Source of the DNA: Myxococcales bacterium
Lineage (GTDB): Bacteria > Myxococcota_A > Polyangia > Polyangiales > Polyangiaceae
NCBI GenBank assembly: GCA_903642325.1
Contig: CAHJWM010000009.1
Location: forward strand, 1-64,000
Reading direction: 5' to 3'
DNA: 64,000 nucleotides
Shown here: positions 44,566 to 53,910 of the stretch, in pieces
How positions within the stretch are numbered: position 1 is the stretch's first letter
How the letters are laid out: each line of letters begins with the position of its first letter
Translations under genes and position numbers: made by a program
The notes under the pieces: model-generated
The model's database searches: none
Seen by the model: the letters and a program-made list of their open reading frames with translations, nothing else
What the model was told of the DNA's origin: nothing

Positions 44566-45936
44566 TTAGCTGGGGGAGCGCTCCGATCCGTAACGGTCGA
44601 GCTTCCGGTAGAGTGTTTTGCGGTCCAGCCCGAGCACTTGCGCGGCGAGGGTCTTGTTTCCGCCGACCGCTTCCAGAACCCGCAAGATGTAGCGCTTCTC
44701 GACTTCCTCGAGTGGGACCAGCTCGGTCGGATCAGTGGCCGCGACGAGCACGTGCGAAGTGCGATAATTACGAATCTTGTCCGGTAGATCTGCGACCCCG
44801 ACGGCCTCACCACGGGTTAGCGCGACCGCGCGCTCCATGCAGTTGGCGAGCTCACGCACGTTGCCAGGCCAGGCATAAGACGACAATTTTTCGGCCGCCT
44901 CGGGGTCGAGTGACTGCACGTCCTTCTGCGACTGAACGGCGAAATGCTGAAGGTAGTGCTTAGCGAGGAGCAGCACGTCGGCGCCGCGAGCGCGCAGCGG
45001 TGGCAGCTCCACGTGAATCACGTTAATCCGATAGTACAGGTCCTCCCGGAACTTACGTTCCTCGATGGCTGTCTCTAGGTCGCGATTGCTGGCGGCCACG
45101 ACCCGCACGTCGATGGGTATTTCCACGTCCCCCCCGACGGGGCGCACGGTCCGTTCTTGCAAGGCGCGCAGTAACTTGGGCTGTAGCCCGAGGGGCATGT
45201 CTCCAATCTCATCCAAAAAAATCGTGCCGCCCTTGGCTTGCACGAACAGACCCGGCCGCGCCGTACGAGCGTCGGTGAAGGCGCCCTTAGTGTGCCCAAA
45301 GAGCTCGCTTTCCAGCAAGTGCTCCGGCATCGCGGCGCAGTTGATGGCTACGAACGATCCGCCCGTGCGCTTGCTTCGCCGGTGCAGAGCGCGGGCGACC
45401 AACTCTTTGCCCGTGCCGCTTTCTCCGCTCACGAGCACGGTCGACTCCGATTCGGCAACCCGCTCCAGCAAGTCATACACTTCCTTCATGGCAGGGCTTG
45501 CGCCGAGCAGCTCGTCGAAGCGCCGCGATTCGTCGACGGCCTTTTGCAGGCGCTGAACCTCACGGGTGAGAACGCTATGCTTGACGGCGCGTTCGATGGC
45601 AATCGCAACCACGTCGATGTCGAAAGGTTTGGTAATGAAGTCGTAAGCACCGACGCGGATGGCCTGTACGGCGGTTTCCAGACTGCCAAACGCCGTGATC
45701 ACAATCACGGGCAAGTCGGGGTGAAGCTCGGTCGCCTTTTGGCAAAGCTCGAGGCCATTCATGTCGCGCATGTTGATATCGGTCAGCAGCACGTCGAAGT
45801 TGTGGAGCGCGATTTCGGTCAACGCTTCGTGGGGCGAGGCGCGAAAGGTGGTTTCGTAGCCATGTTCGGTGAGGCCATCGGCGAGCAGCTCGCACATGCT
45901 CGTGTCATCATCGACGATCAATACTTTGGGTTTCAT
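44566..45936 (-). CDS. NtrC-type sigma-54-dependent response regulator
   Basis: A 456-residue regulator. Receiver 4-118 (Asp10-Asp11, phosphoacceptor Asp53 in LLTDINM, Lys103 in TKPF), AAA+ domain with Walker A GESGTGKE (171-178), loop GAFTDA (218-223, a recurrent variant of GAFTGA), Walker B IFLDEIGDM, and a C-terminal Fis-type HTH (NKTLAAQVLGLDRKTLYRKLDRYG). Cognate kinase is the next gene, with which it overlaps by 4 bases. Confidence 0.94.
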   Translation of the reverse strand: MKPKVLIVDDDTSMCELLADGLTEHGYETTFRASPHEALTEIALHNFDVLLTDINMRDMNGLELCQKATELHPDLPVIVITAFGSLETAVQAIRVGAYDFITKPFDIDVVAIAIERAVKHSVLTREVQRLQKAVDESRRFDELLGASPAMKEVYDLLERVAESESTVLVSGESGTGKELVARALHRRSKRTGGSFVAINCAAMPEHLLESELFGHTKGAFTDARTARPGLFVQAKGGTIFLDEIGDMPLGLQPKLLRALQERTVRPVGGDVEIPIDVRVVAASNRDLETAIEERKFREDLYYRINVIHVELPPLRARGADVLLLAKHYLQHFAVQSQKDVQSLDPEAAEKLSSYAWPGNVRELANCMERAVALTRGEAVGVADLPDKIRNYRTSHVLVAATDPTELVPLEEVEKRYILRVLEAVGGNKTLAAQVLGLDRKTLYRKLDRYGSERSPS

Positions 45937-47396
45937 TGAGGATCCGGGATCGGGAGGTACACTTCGAATCGACTGCCTTCGGCGAGCTTGCTTTCGACGG
46001 TGATGAAGCCGCCGTGCTCTTGGACGATGCCATAAGCTACGGCGAGGCCGAGGCCGGTGCCGTCCCCAACGTCTTTAGTCGTGAAGAACGGCTCGAAAAT
46101 GCGTTCCATGGTCACGTCGTTCATACCGACCCCGTGGTCGCTGATGGTGACGCAAACGAAGCCTCGCTCGAGATCCGAATCGAGCCCACCCGCGACGCGC
46201 TGGCGCTGTTGAGACATGCGAAGCCCGACTTCGACGGTGCTACCTTCGGGGCTTGCTTGCACGGCGTTCACCACCAGGTTCGTCACTACCTGCTGCAATT
46301 GTGCAGCGTCCGCGACCACCTCCGAGACCGATTCACGCGCCTCGAAGTGCAGCGTAACCCGACGCTTCTCGGCGATCGGCCGGAGTAGCGTGAGCGTGCT
46401 CGCAGCAAGGGTTCTGAGATCGATCGACGACTTGTTTGGCTTTCCCGCGCGCGCAAAATCCAAAAGCTGACGAATGATTTGCGCCATGCGTTCGCTTTGC
46501 TCCATCACAATCCGCGCATTGTTGCGGGTGATCTCGTCGGAAGTTTGATTTTGAAAGATCATCTTGGCGCGGCCAGAGACGACGTTCAGAGGCGTGCCCA
46601 GCTCATGGGCGATGCCGGAAGCGAGCTTGCCGACCGTCACGAGCCGATCGGCGTGCCGGAGTTGCTCTAGCGCGTGCACTCGTGCAGCCGTTTCCGCAAC
46701 CAACCTCAGATTGGCGTCGGATAGCTTGCTGCTCATGGCATTCATTTCTCGACCGAGCTCGGCGAGCTCGTCGTGCTGCCGCAGGTCGAGCCGCATGCCC
46801 AGATCTCCCGCGCCAATGCGGCGGGCTTGGTCGACGAGGGCACGCACGGGCCGGCCAACGATACTGCTGCCCAGAGCGAAGGTGAGCGCAGCGCAGACGA
46901 GCGCCAAGCACAGCGCGGTGAGCGCAGCACGGAGCACTGTAGAGCGCACGTAGGCATCGCGGGGCTCGAGAGACTCGGAGACCTCGAGCACCCCCGGCGT
47001 TTCTTCGCCCAGATGCAGGGCGGCGTAGCTATAGAGCTTGGGAAGTGGCTTTTCCAGTTTGTCGTGCAAAGAGGGTCCGCCCTGACGGACACGAGCCAAA
47101 GAGCTCTGGTCGATGCGTGGGTCGGCGGGGATCGCGTCTTTCGGGACGAAATGGACGCGCACTGAGCCTTGCCCCGCCTCGAACTGCTGCAGCAGCCCGA
47201 GCGCGCGCGCCCGGCCATCGAGGCGCCAAACGCGTGCCATCGAAGCTGAAACGGCTTGCGCGAACAGCTCGTGGTCGCGCGCCATGTCGGTCTCGAACAG
47301 CTGCACCTCACGGTTCACCGTCAAATAGCCGGATATCGCGAGAATGGCCACGATGCCGGCGATCATGCCCAGCGTCAGTTTTGCAGAGATTCGCAT
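45933..47396 (-). CDS. Membrane-bound sensor histidine kinase
   Basis: A 487-residue histidine kinase. Two membrane helices (about 8-28 and 157-180) border a ~125-residue periplasmic sensor, followed by a HAMP domain ([25 protein letters not shown]), the H-box [16 protein letters not shown] (His in AHELG), N-box LVVNAVQAS, and the G-boxes SDHGVGMND and [15 protein letters not shown]. The AHELGTPL motif is that of NtrB/AtoS-like kinases. Probably phosphorylates the following NtrC-type regulator; ligand unknown. Upstream is a possible -24/-12 element (see findings). Confidence 0.94.
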   Translation of the reverse strand: MRISAKLTLGMIAGIVAILAISGYLTVNREVQLFETDMARDHELFAQAVSASMARVWRLDGRARALGLLQQFEAGQGSVRVHFVPKDAIPADPRIDQSSLARVRQGGPSLHDKLEKPLPKLYSYAALHLGEETPGVLEVSESLEPRDAYVRSTVLRAALTALCLALVCAALTFALGSSIVGRPVRALVDQARRIGAGDLGMRLDLRQHDELAELGREMNAMSSKLSDANLRLVAETAARVHALEQLRHADRLVTVGKLASGIAHELGTPLNVVSGRAKMIFQNQTSDEITRNNARIVMEQSERMAQIIRQLLDFARAGKPNKSSIDLRTLAASTLTLLRPIAEKRRVTLHFEARESVSEVVADAAQLQQVVTNLVVNAVQASPEGSTVEVGLRMSQQRQRVAGGLDSDLERGFVCVTISDHGVGMNDVTMERIFEPFFTTKDVGDGTGLGLAVAYGIVQEHGGFITVESKLAEGSRFEVYLPIPDPQ

Positions 47397-47590
47397 GCGC
47401 CTCGCGGCACCGAGGCAAGCCCCCCGCGTGCCATTTCATTCCCTCGAAGGTCTAAATTAAGGCGATGGCTCGTCGCGGCGCGCGGCTACTCGGTTTCAAA
47501 GTGTGCCGACGCCGAGTGACGCGCGCCGAATGACCGGCCTTTCGGCCCATCCCCCGTGCACGCCGAACCCGCGGTGACGCTTGCCTTCTA

Positions 47591-48712
47591 TCAGTTGGAG
47601 TTCCGTACGACCTTGCGACCGTTCTCACCGGCTTCGAAGAAGTGCACGCGTGCCATGTCGAAAAATATGGGCATGACCTCGCCCGGGTGTACACGCACGT
47701 ACGAGTCGACCTGCGCCACCGAGCGCGGGTGAATCGTAGTGGCAAGGGACACGTCCATCCTGTGACCCAGAGGCTGCACGAGTGTGACTTTCATCTCGAG
47801 CTGATTGTCTTCGGTTGTAAAGCGGGCGTTGGTTTTGTCGGACATGGCTTCTGGGCGCACCCCCATCACGATCTCTTGTCCGACGCGCGCCTGCAGCTCC
47901 GCCCCCGCCCAGCCGGCGATGGGAAGCTTGCCCGTGCCTTCGTCGAAGAACAGCCGACCTCCGCTTTGCGTCAGCACGCCCTTGAAAAAATTCATGGGCG
48001 GGCTGCCGAGAAAGCTTGCGACGAAGCGATTGACGGGATGGTTGTAGATCTCGAGCGCGGAACCGACCTGCTGTGTAATGCCGTCCTTCATCACCACGAC
48101 GCGGTCGCCCAGCGTCATTGCTTCTTCCTGATCGTGGGTGACATACACGGTCGTAGCGTTCAAGCTCATGGTGATCTGTTTTATTTCTGCTCGCATCTCG
48201 ACGCGCAACTTGGCGTCCAAGTTGGAGAGGGGCTCATCGAACAAGAAACATTTGGGATCACGGACGATGGCTCGCCCGAGGGCGACGCGCTGGCGTTGCC
48301 CGCCCGAGAGCGCCTTGGGTTTGCGCTCGAGCAGGTGCGTGATCATCAGTACTTTGGCGGCGCGCTGCACCTTCTCGGAGATGATGGGCTTGGGCACGTT
48401 CCGCAACTTGAGTGCAAAGGCCATGTTCTCATACACGGTCATGTGTGGATAAAGCGCATAGCTCTGGAACACCATGGCGATGTCGCGGTCCTTGGGGGCC
48501 ACGTCGTTCACGACGCGCTCTCCGATGGAGATGGTCCCCGAGCTCACCTCTTCGAGGCCGGCTATCATGCGCAAGGTCGTTGATTTACCGCACCCCGACG
48601 GTCCCACGAGCACGACGAACTCGCGATCGGCGATGTCCAGATTGAAGCGATCGACGACCTTGAGGCCATTTTCGTACACTTTCACGACGTCCTTGAGGAC
48701 CACGCCTGCCAT
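47591..48712 (-). CDS. ABC transporter ATP-binding protein, MalK/UgpC family
   Basis: About 373 residues, ATG 48712 with AGAGG 6 bases upstream. Walker A VGPSGCGKSTT (~35-45), Q-loop VFQSYALYPHMTVYENM, signature LSGGQRQRVALGRAIVRDP, Walker B CFLFDEPLSNLDAKLR and a C-terminal TOBE-type regulatory domain (VGVRPEAMS). Such ATPases power sugar, maltose or glycerol-3-phosphate import, often shared by several permeases. No permease or binding protein is nearby, so it is an orphan, multi-purpose ATPase. 194 bases separate it from the histidine kinase. Confidence 0.93.
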   Translation of the reverse strand: MAGVVLKDVVKVYENGLKVVDRFNLDIADREFVVLVGPSGCGKSTTLRMIAGLEEVSSGTISIGERVVNDVAPKDRDIAMVFQSYALYPHMTVYENMAFALKLRNVPKPIISEKVQRAAKVLMITHLLERKPKALSGGQRQRVALGRAIVRDPKCFLFDEPLSNLDAKLRVEMRAEIKQITMSLNATTVYVTHDQEEAMTLGDRVVVMKDGITQQVGSALEIYNHPVNRFVASFLGSPPMNFFKGVLTQSGGRLFFDEGTGKLPIAGWAGAELQARVGQEIVMGVRPEAMSDKTNARFTTEDNQLEMKVTLVQPLGHRMDVSLATTIHPRSVAQVDSYVRVHPGEVMPIFFDMARVHFFEAGENGRKVVRNSN

Positions 48713-49040
48713 TGATCGCCTCTTCACGCGCTGCGTTGTGCCGTTCGGGTGACTCCTCGGGGTACCCGAGTGGTCCAGTGACTCGCTCGCATCTTACTCA
48801 GTAGATCCAATTGTTCTAGCAAGAACGTGGTCCGGTCGCCGGCTTGGCAAGCGGCCTCAGTGACAAAACCCGTGGAACCTCCCGGAGTAATCGCGTTCTG
48901 GGGCCCCGAGACATGGAAAAAACGTCCACCGGAATGACGAAAAATGCCACCACGATGCGCCCGGCCATCTTCTATGCTGTGACTCGTGCGGAGCGCTTCG
49001 CAGTCCAAACACGCGCGCGCTAACCGGAGAAAAATTCGAG
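48713..49040. other. Gene-free upstream region of the barrel/CBM-like locus
   Basis: About 330 bases between the divergent MalK-type gene and the first lipoprotein of the next locus. I see no credible gene; it must hold promoters for both sides. A GGAGA site 10 bases before 49041 sets the start of the lipoprotein. Confidence 0.5.
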
Positions 49041-50273
49041 ATGCGCCATGCCAACACCGGTTTGTTGATTTTGGGCTTGCTGCCGTTCGCCGCTTGCATC
49101 ACGGCGGCGCGCCCCGACGACGGCGCCAGCATTAGGCGAGCCAAGGGTTATCCCCTCGATGACTTCGAAGGCACCACGGCCTCGAACGGCGTCGGCTGGT
49201 GGGCGTCGGCGGATTCGAACAACCTTGGCAGTATCGCGTCGTTTGCGATCGAGCCGAGCGTCGCGGGTACGACGGGAGGGGCCGGGCATCTCTCGGGGCA
49301 CCTCGGTCGGAGTGAGGGCAAAACCTATTCATGGGCGAGCCTTGGGCTTGCCACTAAGCCCGACAGCTCAGCAACTGACTTCACCGGCGTGCGCTTGGTG
49401 CGCTTCCGTGTGAAGGGCGACGGGGGTCACTATCGACTCGCAATGCCGCGCGAATCCGTAAAAGACTACGGCAATTTCTCTGCGCCGTTTACCGCCCCCA
49501 AGGTCTGGACGGAGATCGAGATCCGCGTCGATAGCCTGGCTCAACCCGGCTGGGCCCAAGCGGTGCCGCGCGTGTTCAATGACGTGAAGTCGATCGAAAT
49601 CGCGCCGCTCGACGAAGGTAAAGACTTCGACCTGTATCTAGACGACGTCCAGTTAGTGCTCACCCCGACCAAGCCAAACCCCTTCGAGGCCCCGGACGAG
49701 CCGCCGGCGAAGCTCGACGGGAAGGCCATCGTGCTGGACGACTTCGAAGGCAAAGGCGCGGTCAACGGCGGCGTTTGGGGCGCAGAAATGGACACCAACA
49801 ATCTCGGCACGGTAGCGAGCTACCGCGCGGAGGACAGCGAGGATGCGACGCATAAAATCGCGGGCCACCTGAGCGGCAAGTTGGGCAAAAACATCGACAA
49901 GCTGTGGCCGTGGGCCTCGCTTGCGATAAACATCGAGCCCAACGCAACGCCCACGGACCTCTCGGCGGTGAAAGGGATTCGCTTCTGGGCCAAGGGCAGC
50001 GGCGTGTACCGGGCTGTCATCACCCGCAAGGCCGTGACCGATTACGGAAACTTCGGCTACACCTTTGGCGGTCCGAAAGAGTGGAAGCAAATCGTCGTGC
50101 CGCTCGAAAAGATGAAGCAGGCCACATGGGCTCAGAAGGTACCTGACGGCTTTAGCGATGCCATCTCCCTCGAATTTCAGCCCACTACAGCGGCAGCGCC
50201 CTTCGAGCTCTGGATCGACGACGTGGAATTCGTCGTCGACCCAAGCAAACCGTCGCCGTTCAAGGCGAGATGA
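49041..50273 (+). CDS. Lipoprotein with two carbohydrate-binding-like modules
   Basis: A 410-residue lipoprotein (signal ends at PFAAC). It holds two homologous modules of ~175 residues. Module 1 begins YPLDDFEGTTASNG, module 2 IVLDDFEGKGAVNGG; both share ADSNNLGS/MDTNNLGT, GHLSGxLG, xWASL, VRFRVKG/IRFWAKG, the KDYGNF/TDYGNF pair and a closing DLYLDDVQLV/LWIDDVEFVV. The fold resembles CBM11/CIA30 jelly rolls that bind beta-glucans. No catalytic residues. It overlaps the next gene by ATGA. Presumably surface glycan binding, inferred from the fold. Confidence 0.72.
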   Translation: MRHANTGLLILGLLPFAACITAARPDDGASIRRAKGYPLDDFEGTTASNGVGWWASADSNNLGSIASFAIEPSVAGTTGGAGHLSGHLGRSEGKTYSWASLGLATKPDSSATDFTGVRLVRFRVKGDGGHYRLAMPRESVKDYGNFSAPFTAPKVWTEIEIRVDSLAQPGWAQAVPRVFNDVKSIEIAPLDEGKDFDLYLDDVQLVLTPTKPNPFEAPDEPPAKLDGKAIVLDDFEGKGAVNGGVWGAEMDTNNLGTVASYRAEDSEDATHKIAGHLSGKLGKNIDKLWPWASLAINIEPNATPTDLSAVKGIRFWAKGSGVYRAVITRKAVTDYGNFGYTFGGPKEWKQIVVPLEKMKQATWAQKVPDGFSDAISLEFQPTTAAAPFELWIDDVEFVVDPSKPSPFKAR

Positions 50274-51733
50274 GCGGACGGATGCAAGCTTCAGTAAGAC
50301 GGGTGGTCGCCGCCTCAATCCTCTCAGCCACGCTGATGAGCTGTGGCAACGGCACGAACGTTTCCCCGGTACCGGTCGAGCCGTTCGTAGCAGGGGTCGC
50401 CGGCGCAGGTGGCGGCACGTCTGCTAGCCAATTTTTCATCATGCCCGCTGACCCGCGGGATGGCTCCGGTCTCCCGCCCGCGATCAATGATCCCGGCCCC
50501 GGCAAGGTGGACGAAGGTCAATGCGCGCCGCCGGGGTACGAGTTCGCTCTCGTCGATACCTTCGAAGCCAGCAAGGCCAGCAAGACGTACTCGTACAACG
50601 ATTCTACTTCTGAAGTCTTCCCATTGGTGAGCAAGGACTGGGAGCCTCCGTCTACGACTTATCCGGCGGAGTGGACGCAGAAATGGGGCGTGCCTTCGTG
50701 CGGACCCGGCAGTGCCAAAGACACGCAGGTGTTGCATATCGCTGGGGCTTTCAGCGACTTCGGGGCCGGGCTCGGTACTGCTCTATTCAATCACGCCGAT
50801 ACGTTGATGCCGCAGATCCCGTTTGCTGCGCTGTTTTCCGATTCGAAGGGCAGCAAGCGCGTGTCCGATACCGGCGTCGTTCCCCCGGTTGACGCGCCCG
50901 CGCGCCCCATCGTCTTTTTCGCGGGAGACCAGTCCTACGTCCCAGGCCTGGCGAGCGCCGACCTACGGGCTTGGGACGGGATCACTTTCTGGGCGCGGCG
51001 CGGGCCGTTCGCGGGCCCGGGTTTTCGCCCTGGTCTGCTCGATCGCACGACCTCGGACGATTTCAACAAGCAGCTTCCCGCTGAAAAGGCCGCCTGCCGT
51101 AGCATTTACACCAAATGCAGCTGCTCGAACGAGAGGCCTTGCACGCACTGGTCGAAAGCCACCGATCCGCACCCAACTGAGGCCCAGGTCGACGCTTCGA
51201 TCGAGCCCTTGATGCCGGACATTGCGGACGGCTACTTCTGTTGGGATCCCAAGCTCGACGCGTGGCCGGCGTGGGATCCTACGCTGCGTTGCGGACAGAC
51301 GGCGTGCGATTACTACAGCAATACGCCGATCCCATCGATGATCTACAACCCGGTCAATGCTCAGGCCGCCAACTTGTGGAGCACGGTCACTCCCGCCGGC
51401 CAAGGCATCGGCACTATGACCTGCTCTCCCAAGCCGTACGTCTTTCAAGACAGCACGACTCCGGCGGCAAATTACTGCTATCGCCCTGGCATCGACCTCG
51501 ACCCACCAGAAAAAATGGAGCGCTGCAATGACGGCTTCCTCGGCAGCGTACTTCTCGATCCAATCTGGCGAAGATATTTCGTGCCGTTCGCCGACCTACG
51601 TCAGGGCTCGATCGACAAGCATTCGTCGTCGGGTATTGATTTAGGCATGGTCGAAACGCTCATCTTCGCGTTCCCTGGAGGCAACATGGACGTGTGGCTG
51701 GACGACGTCGCCCTTTATCGAAAGACGAAATGA
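50270..51733 (+). CDS. Lipoprotein with one CBM-like module and a Cys-rich insert
   Basis: A 487-residue lipoprotein (signal ending at TLMSC). It has the same DTFEASKASKTYSYND, GITFWARRGP and MDVWLDDVALY landmarks as its neighbours but one module only, enlarged by a ~200-residue insert with about 12 cysteines (KCSCSNERPCTH, RCGQTACDYY, CSPKPYV, NYCYRPG). It begins at an ATG overlapping the previous stop, so the two lipoproteins are translated together. The insert is probably disulfide-bonded and may widen ligand specificity. Function inferred only. Confidence 0.68.
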   Translation: MSGRMQASVRRVVAASILSATLMSCGNGTNVSPVPVEPFVAGVAGAGGGTSASQFFIMPADPRDGSGLPPAINDPGPGKVDEGQCAPPGYEFALVDTFEASKASKTYSYNDSTSEVFPLVSKDWEPPSTTYPAEWTQKWGVPSCGPGSAKDTQVLHIAGAFSDFGAGLGTALFNHADTLMPQIPFAALFSDSKGSKRVSDTGVVPPVDAPARPIVFFAGDQSYVPGLASADLRAWDGITFWARRGPFAGPGFRPGLLDRTTSDDFNKQLPAEKAACRSIYTKCSCSNERPCTHWSKATDPHPTEAQVDASIEPLMPDIADGYFCWDPKLDAWPAWDPTLRCGQTACDYYSNTPIPSMIYNPVNAQAANLWSTVTPAGQGIGTMTCSPKPYVFQDSTTPAANYCYRPGIDLDPPEKMERCNDGFLGSVLLDPIWRRYFVPFADLRQGSIDKHSSSGIDLGMVETLIFAFPGGNMDVWLDDVALYRKTK

Positions 51734-52048
51734 GCGAATCGCTTTCGGTGCACCCCTCCGGTGTCCATTGCGGTTGGTCTAAAACGTCCAGGCGAGCGAG
51801 CTGAAACGACAATCGCCGATTCGTAAACCCGCATACTCTATGCCGGTTTGCTCGAGCACACGATGCCCTGTAGCCCCGCGGTACAATTCCAGTTTCAGCT
51901 ATGCCGGCGCTTGGCGAGCGGTCGGCAGAGGGCCGCTTTAGTGCAAGAACGTGGCGCTTTCACGCGGTTAACCTCGGCGAACCAGAGCGGAGCCTGGGCG
52001 CGCCTGCGCGACGTTCCACGGTTCAGCGATCGAAGGGAGCCGAGCTGA
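51734..52048 (+). other. Intergenic region within the locus
   Basis: About 315 bases separate the second lipoprotein and the first barrel gene. A 66-residue frame (51848-52048) is weakly coded and ends in the next gene's ribosome-binding site region, so I do not call it. The stretch may contain a second promoter; no terminator-like hairpin stands out. Confidence 0.4.
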
Positions 52049-53839
52049 ATGGCCCGCCGACTGAGGCGCCTTGCTCAGACTGCGCTGCTCGTCAGTGCCA
52101 CGTTGAGCACGCTACCTCGCGCCGTCCATGCGCAAGGCGCCGCGCTCCCGGCTGCGCCGGCGAGCCCGGCCAACGACGACGACGCTCAGCCGAGCCAGGA
52201 ACAGCGCTCCGCGAACGAAGAGCGCTCGAAGCCGAGCGAGCCTGAGACGAACAAGGACACCGTGAAGCCGAGCAACGCGGCAGCAAGTCCGGCTGCCGCC
52301 CCCGAATTGCCCGTGCCTGCGCCACCTACTTCGCAGGTAAGAGATGAGCTCGATCCGGCAGGTTACGTCCCGGGCTACCGCAAGAGCATGGGTCTCGGCA
52401 TCGCGCCCTGGGTGCCGCGAGTGGGCAGTGTCCCCGGCGGCTTCACGCCATCCTTTGCTGCGCCCTCGCCGACGAGTGACTGGAGCTTCAACTTCACGGG
52501 CTACATGAGTGCGGCGCTGCGGACGAGTTGGAGCCCGCGCAAAAACGACGCCTCGCCGGATCAGCACACGACCGGCTACCACTCTCCTCCGCAAACCGCC
52601 GACCAATACGGGACATTTACTGGCACGAATACGGTACCTGGCAGCTGGGCCGACATGACGTTCCAGTATGGCAATAGGTACGTCACGGGCTACGTGAGCA
52701 TCGCCACTTATGACCCCTCGCGAGCTGCGAGTTACACGAACCCCGGTAGCCAGTACCTGCTGAACAACGTGTACATGACGGTCCGCGTCCCGCCTCTCGA
52801 TCACGCGCGGCTCGCGTTCACGGTCGGCGCGGTGCCGAACTTTTACGGCGCGCTCGAACAGTACGGTGTCGGAGCGTACGCGCCGTACGTGATTGGCTAC
52901 GTGCCAGGCGTCGGTGAGACGGCGAATTTCGAATACGACTTGAGCCAAAGCTTGACCCTGCAGGTCGAGCAAGGTGTCCGCGGGGTCATCTCGAGCCCAC
53001 CCAAGGGCATCGTCAACAACAACTCAACGGGCTTCGCGAACCAGAACTGGCCCGCGTCGTGGGTGCACCACGAGCATATCGGTTTTCTGCACCGAGGAGA
53101 GATCCAGGTCCAGGGCGCGCTTCACTACTTTTACAACTGGAGCATGGACGACCGAACGGCGCAGCCCGTCGATGACACGATGACGATCGGCGTCGACGAA
53201 GCCCACCCAAAGGACGGGCATATCTCGGAGCTCGGCGCGGATTTTCGCGTTTTGGGCGGCCGTTTTGGCTACCTTGCGGCGGCTGGCGCGTATGTGCGGG
53301 GCAGGGACTCGGCGCTGCTCACCGGGCTGAATACCTACGGTGGTACCGGCGTCCGATTGTTCAAGGACTGGTGGGGACAGAACTCGCACGGAAACGGCAC
53401 GCTCGCCGTGGTCGGCGCCGAGTACAACCTGAGCATCGGAACGCTAGCCCGGTACCCGCTGGCTTTTTACGGCGAAGGCCCAGACCTGATCGCCATGGTC
53501 GCGTTTCAACACGCGCAAACTACCAGCGACGACGCAGCGTTCGACGGCCGCGCACGGAACAAGTTCGGTACCGAATGGACCTATCGAATGTTGTCCTGGT
53601 TCGGCATTGGCGCGCGCTTCGACCACGTGCGACCCAATTCCAAGGATCCGGACGAGAGCTTTTCGGTCATCACGCCGAAGCTCTACTTCAAGAGCAACTG
53701 GACGAGTCATGACCTCGTCACGGTGCAGTACGCGCGTTGGTTCTACGGCTCGCACACCGCGGCGCAAGGGACGGACCCAGTAGCGCACGAAAATTTGGAC
53801 AACCAGATGCTGTCTGTCGCTTTCGGAATGTGGTGGTGA
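52049..53839 (+). CDS. Outer-membrane beta-barrel protein, paralogue 1
   Basis: A 596-residue secreted protein; ATG has AAGGGAG 9 bases upstream. Signal peptide (QTALLVSATLSTLPRAVHA), ~100-residue Pro/Glu/Asn-rich linker, then a barrel of about 430 residues with alternating strands, many Tyr/Trp/Gly, ending in WW (LSVAFGMWW), the terminal aromatic recognised by BAM. Shares with the next gene GNRYVTGYVSIATYDPSRAASY-type strands, a YPLAFYGEGPDLI motif, HDLVTVQYARWFYGS and the double-Trp end. Likely outer-membrane channel or receptor; family name not recognised. Confidence 0.72.
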   Translation: MARRLRRLAQTALLVSATLSTLPRAVHAQGAALPAAPASPANDDDAQPSQEQRSANEERSKPSEPETNKDTVKPSNAAASPAAAPELPVPAPPTSQVRDELDPAGYVPGYRKSMGLGIAPWVPRVGSVPGGFTPSFAAPSPTSDWSFNFTGYMSAALRTSWSPRKNDASPDQHTTGYHSPPQTADQYGTFTGTNTVPGSWADMTFQYGNRYVTGYVSIATYDPSRAASYTNPGSQYLLNNVYMTVRVPPLDHARLAFTVGAVPNFYGALEQYGVGAYAPYVIGYVPGVGETANFEYDLSQSLTLQVEQGVRGVISSPPKGIVNNNSTGFANQNWPASWVHHEHIGFLHRGEIQVQGALHYFYNWSMDDRTAQPVDDTMTIGVDEAHPKDGHISELGADFRVLGGRFGYLAAAGAYVRGRDSALLTGLNTYGGTGVRLFKDWWGQNSHGNGTLAVVGAEYNLSIGTLARYPLAFYGEGPDLIAMVAFQHAQTTSDDAAFDGRARNKFGTEWTYRMLSWFGIGARFDHVRPNSKDPDESFSVITPKLYFKSNWTSHDLVTVQYARWFYGSHTAAQGTDPVAHENLDNQMLSVAFGMWW

Positions 53840-53910
53840 ATATGGCCAATACCCGCCGAAACTCGCGTTCGACCGTGAAAATACTCGTGATTAGAGAAAG
53901 CAGGTCTCGA

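Noticed and set aside
44566-45936. GAFTDA instead of GAFTGA in the NtrC-type regulator as a sign of a dead activator
   Set aside because: This variant is common among functional-looking NtrC-type regulators; Walker A and B are intact.
48724-49008. 94-codon minus-strand frame upstream of the MalK-type gene
   Set aside because: No domain; its end overlaps the ATPase start and its codon use looks like noncoding DNA.
51848-52048. 66-codon frame between lipoprotein and barrel gene
   Set aside because: Arg/Ser-rich, no start signal, and it runs into the ribosome-binding site of the following gene.
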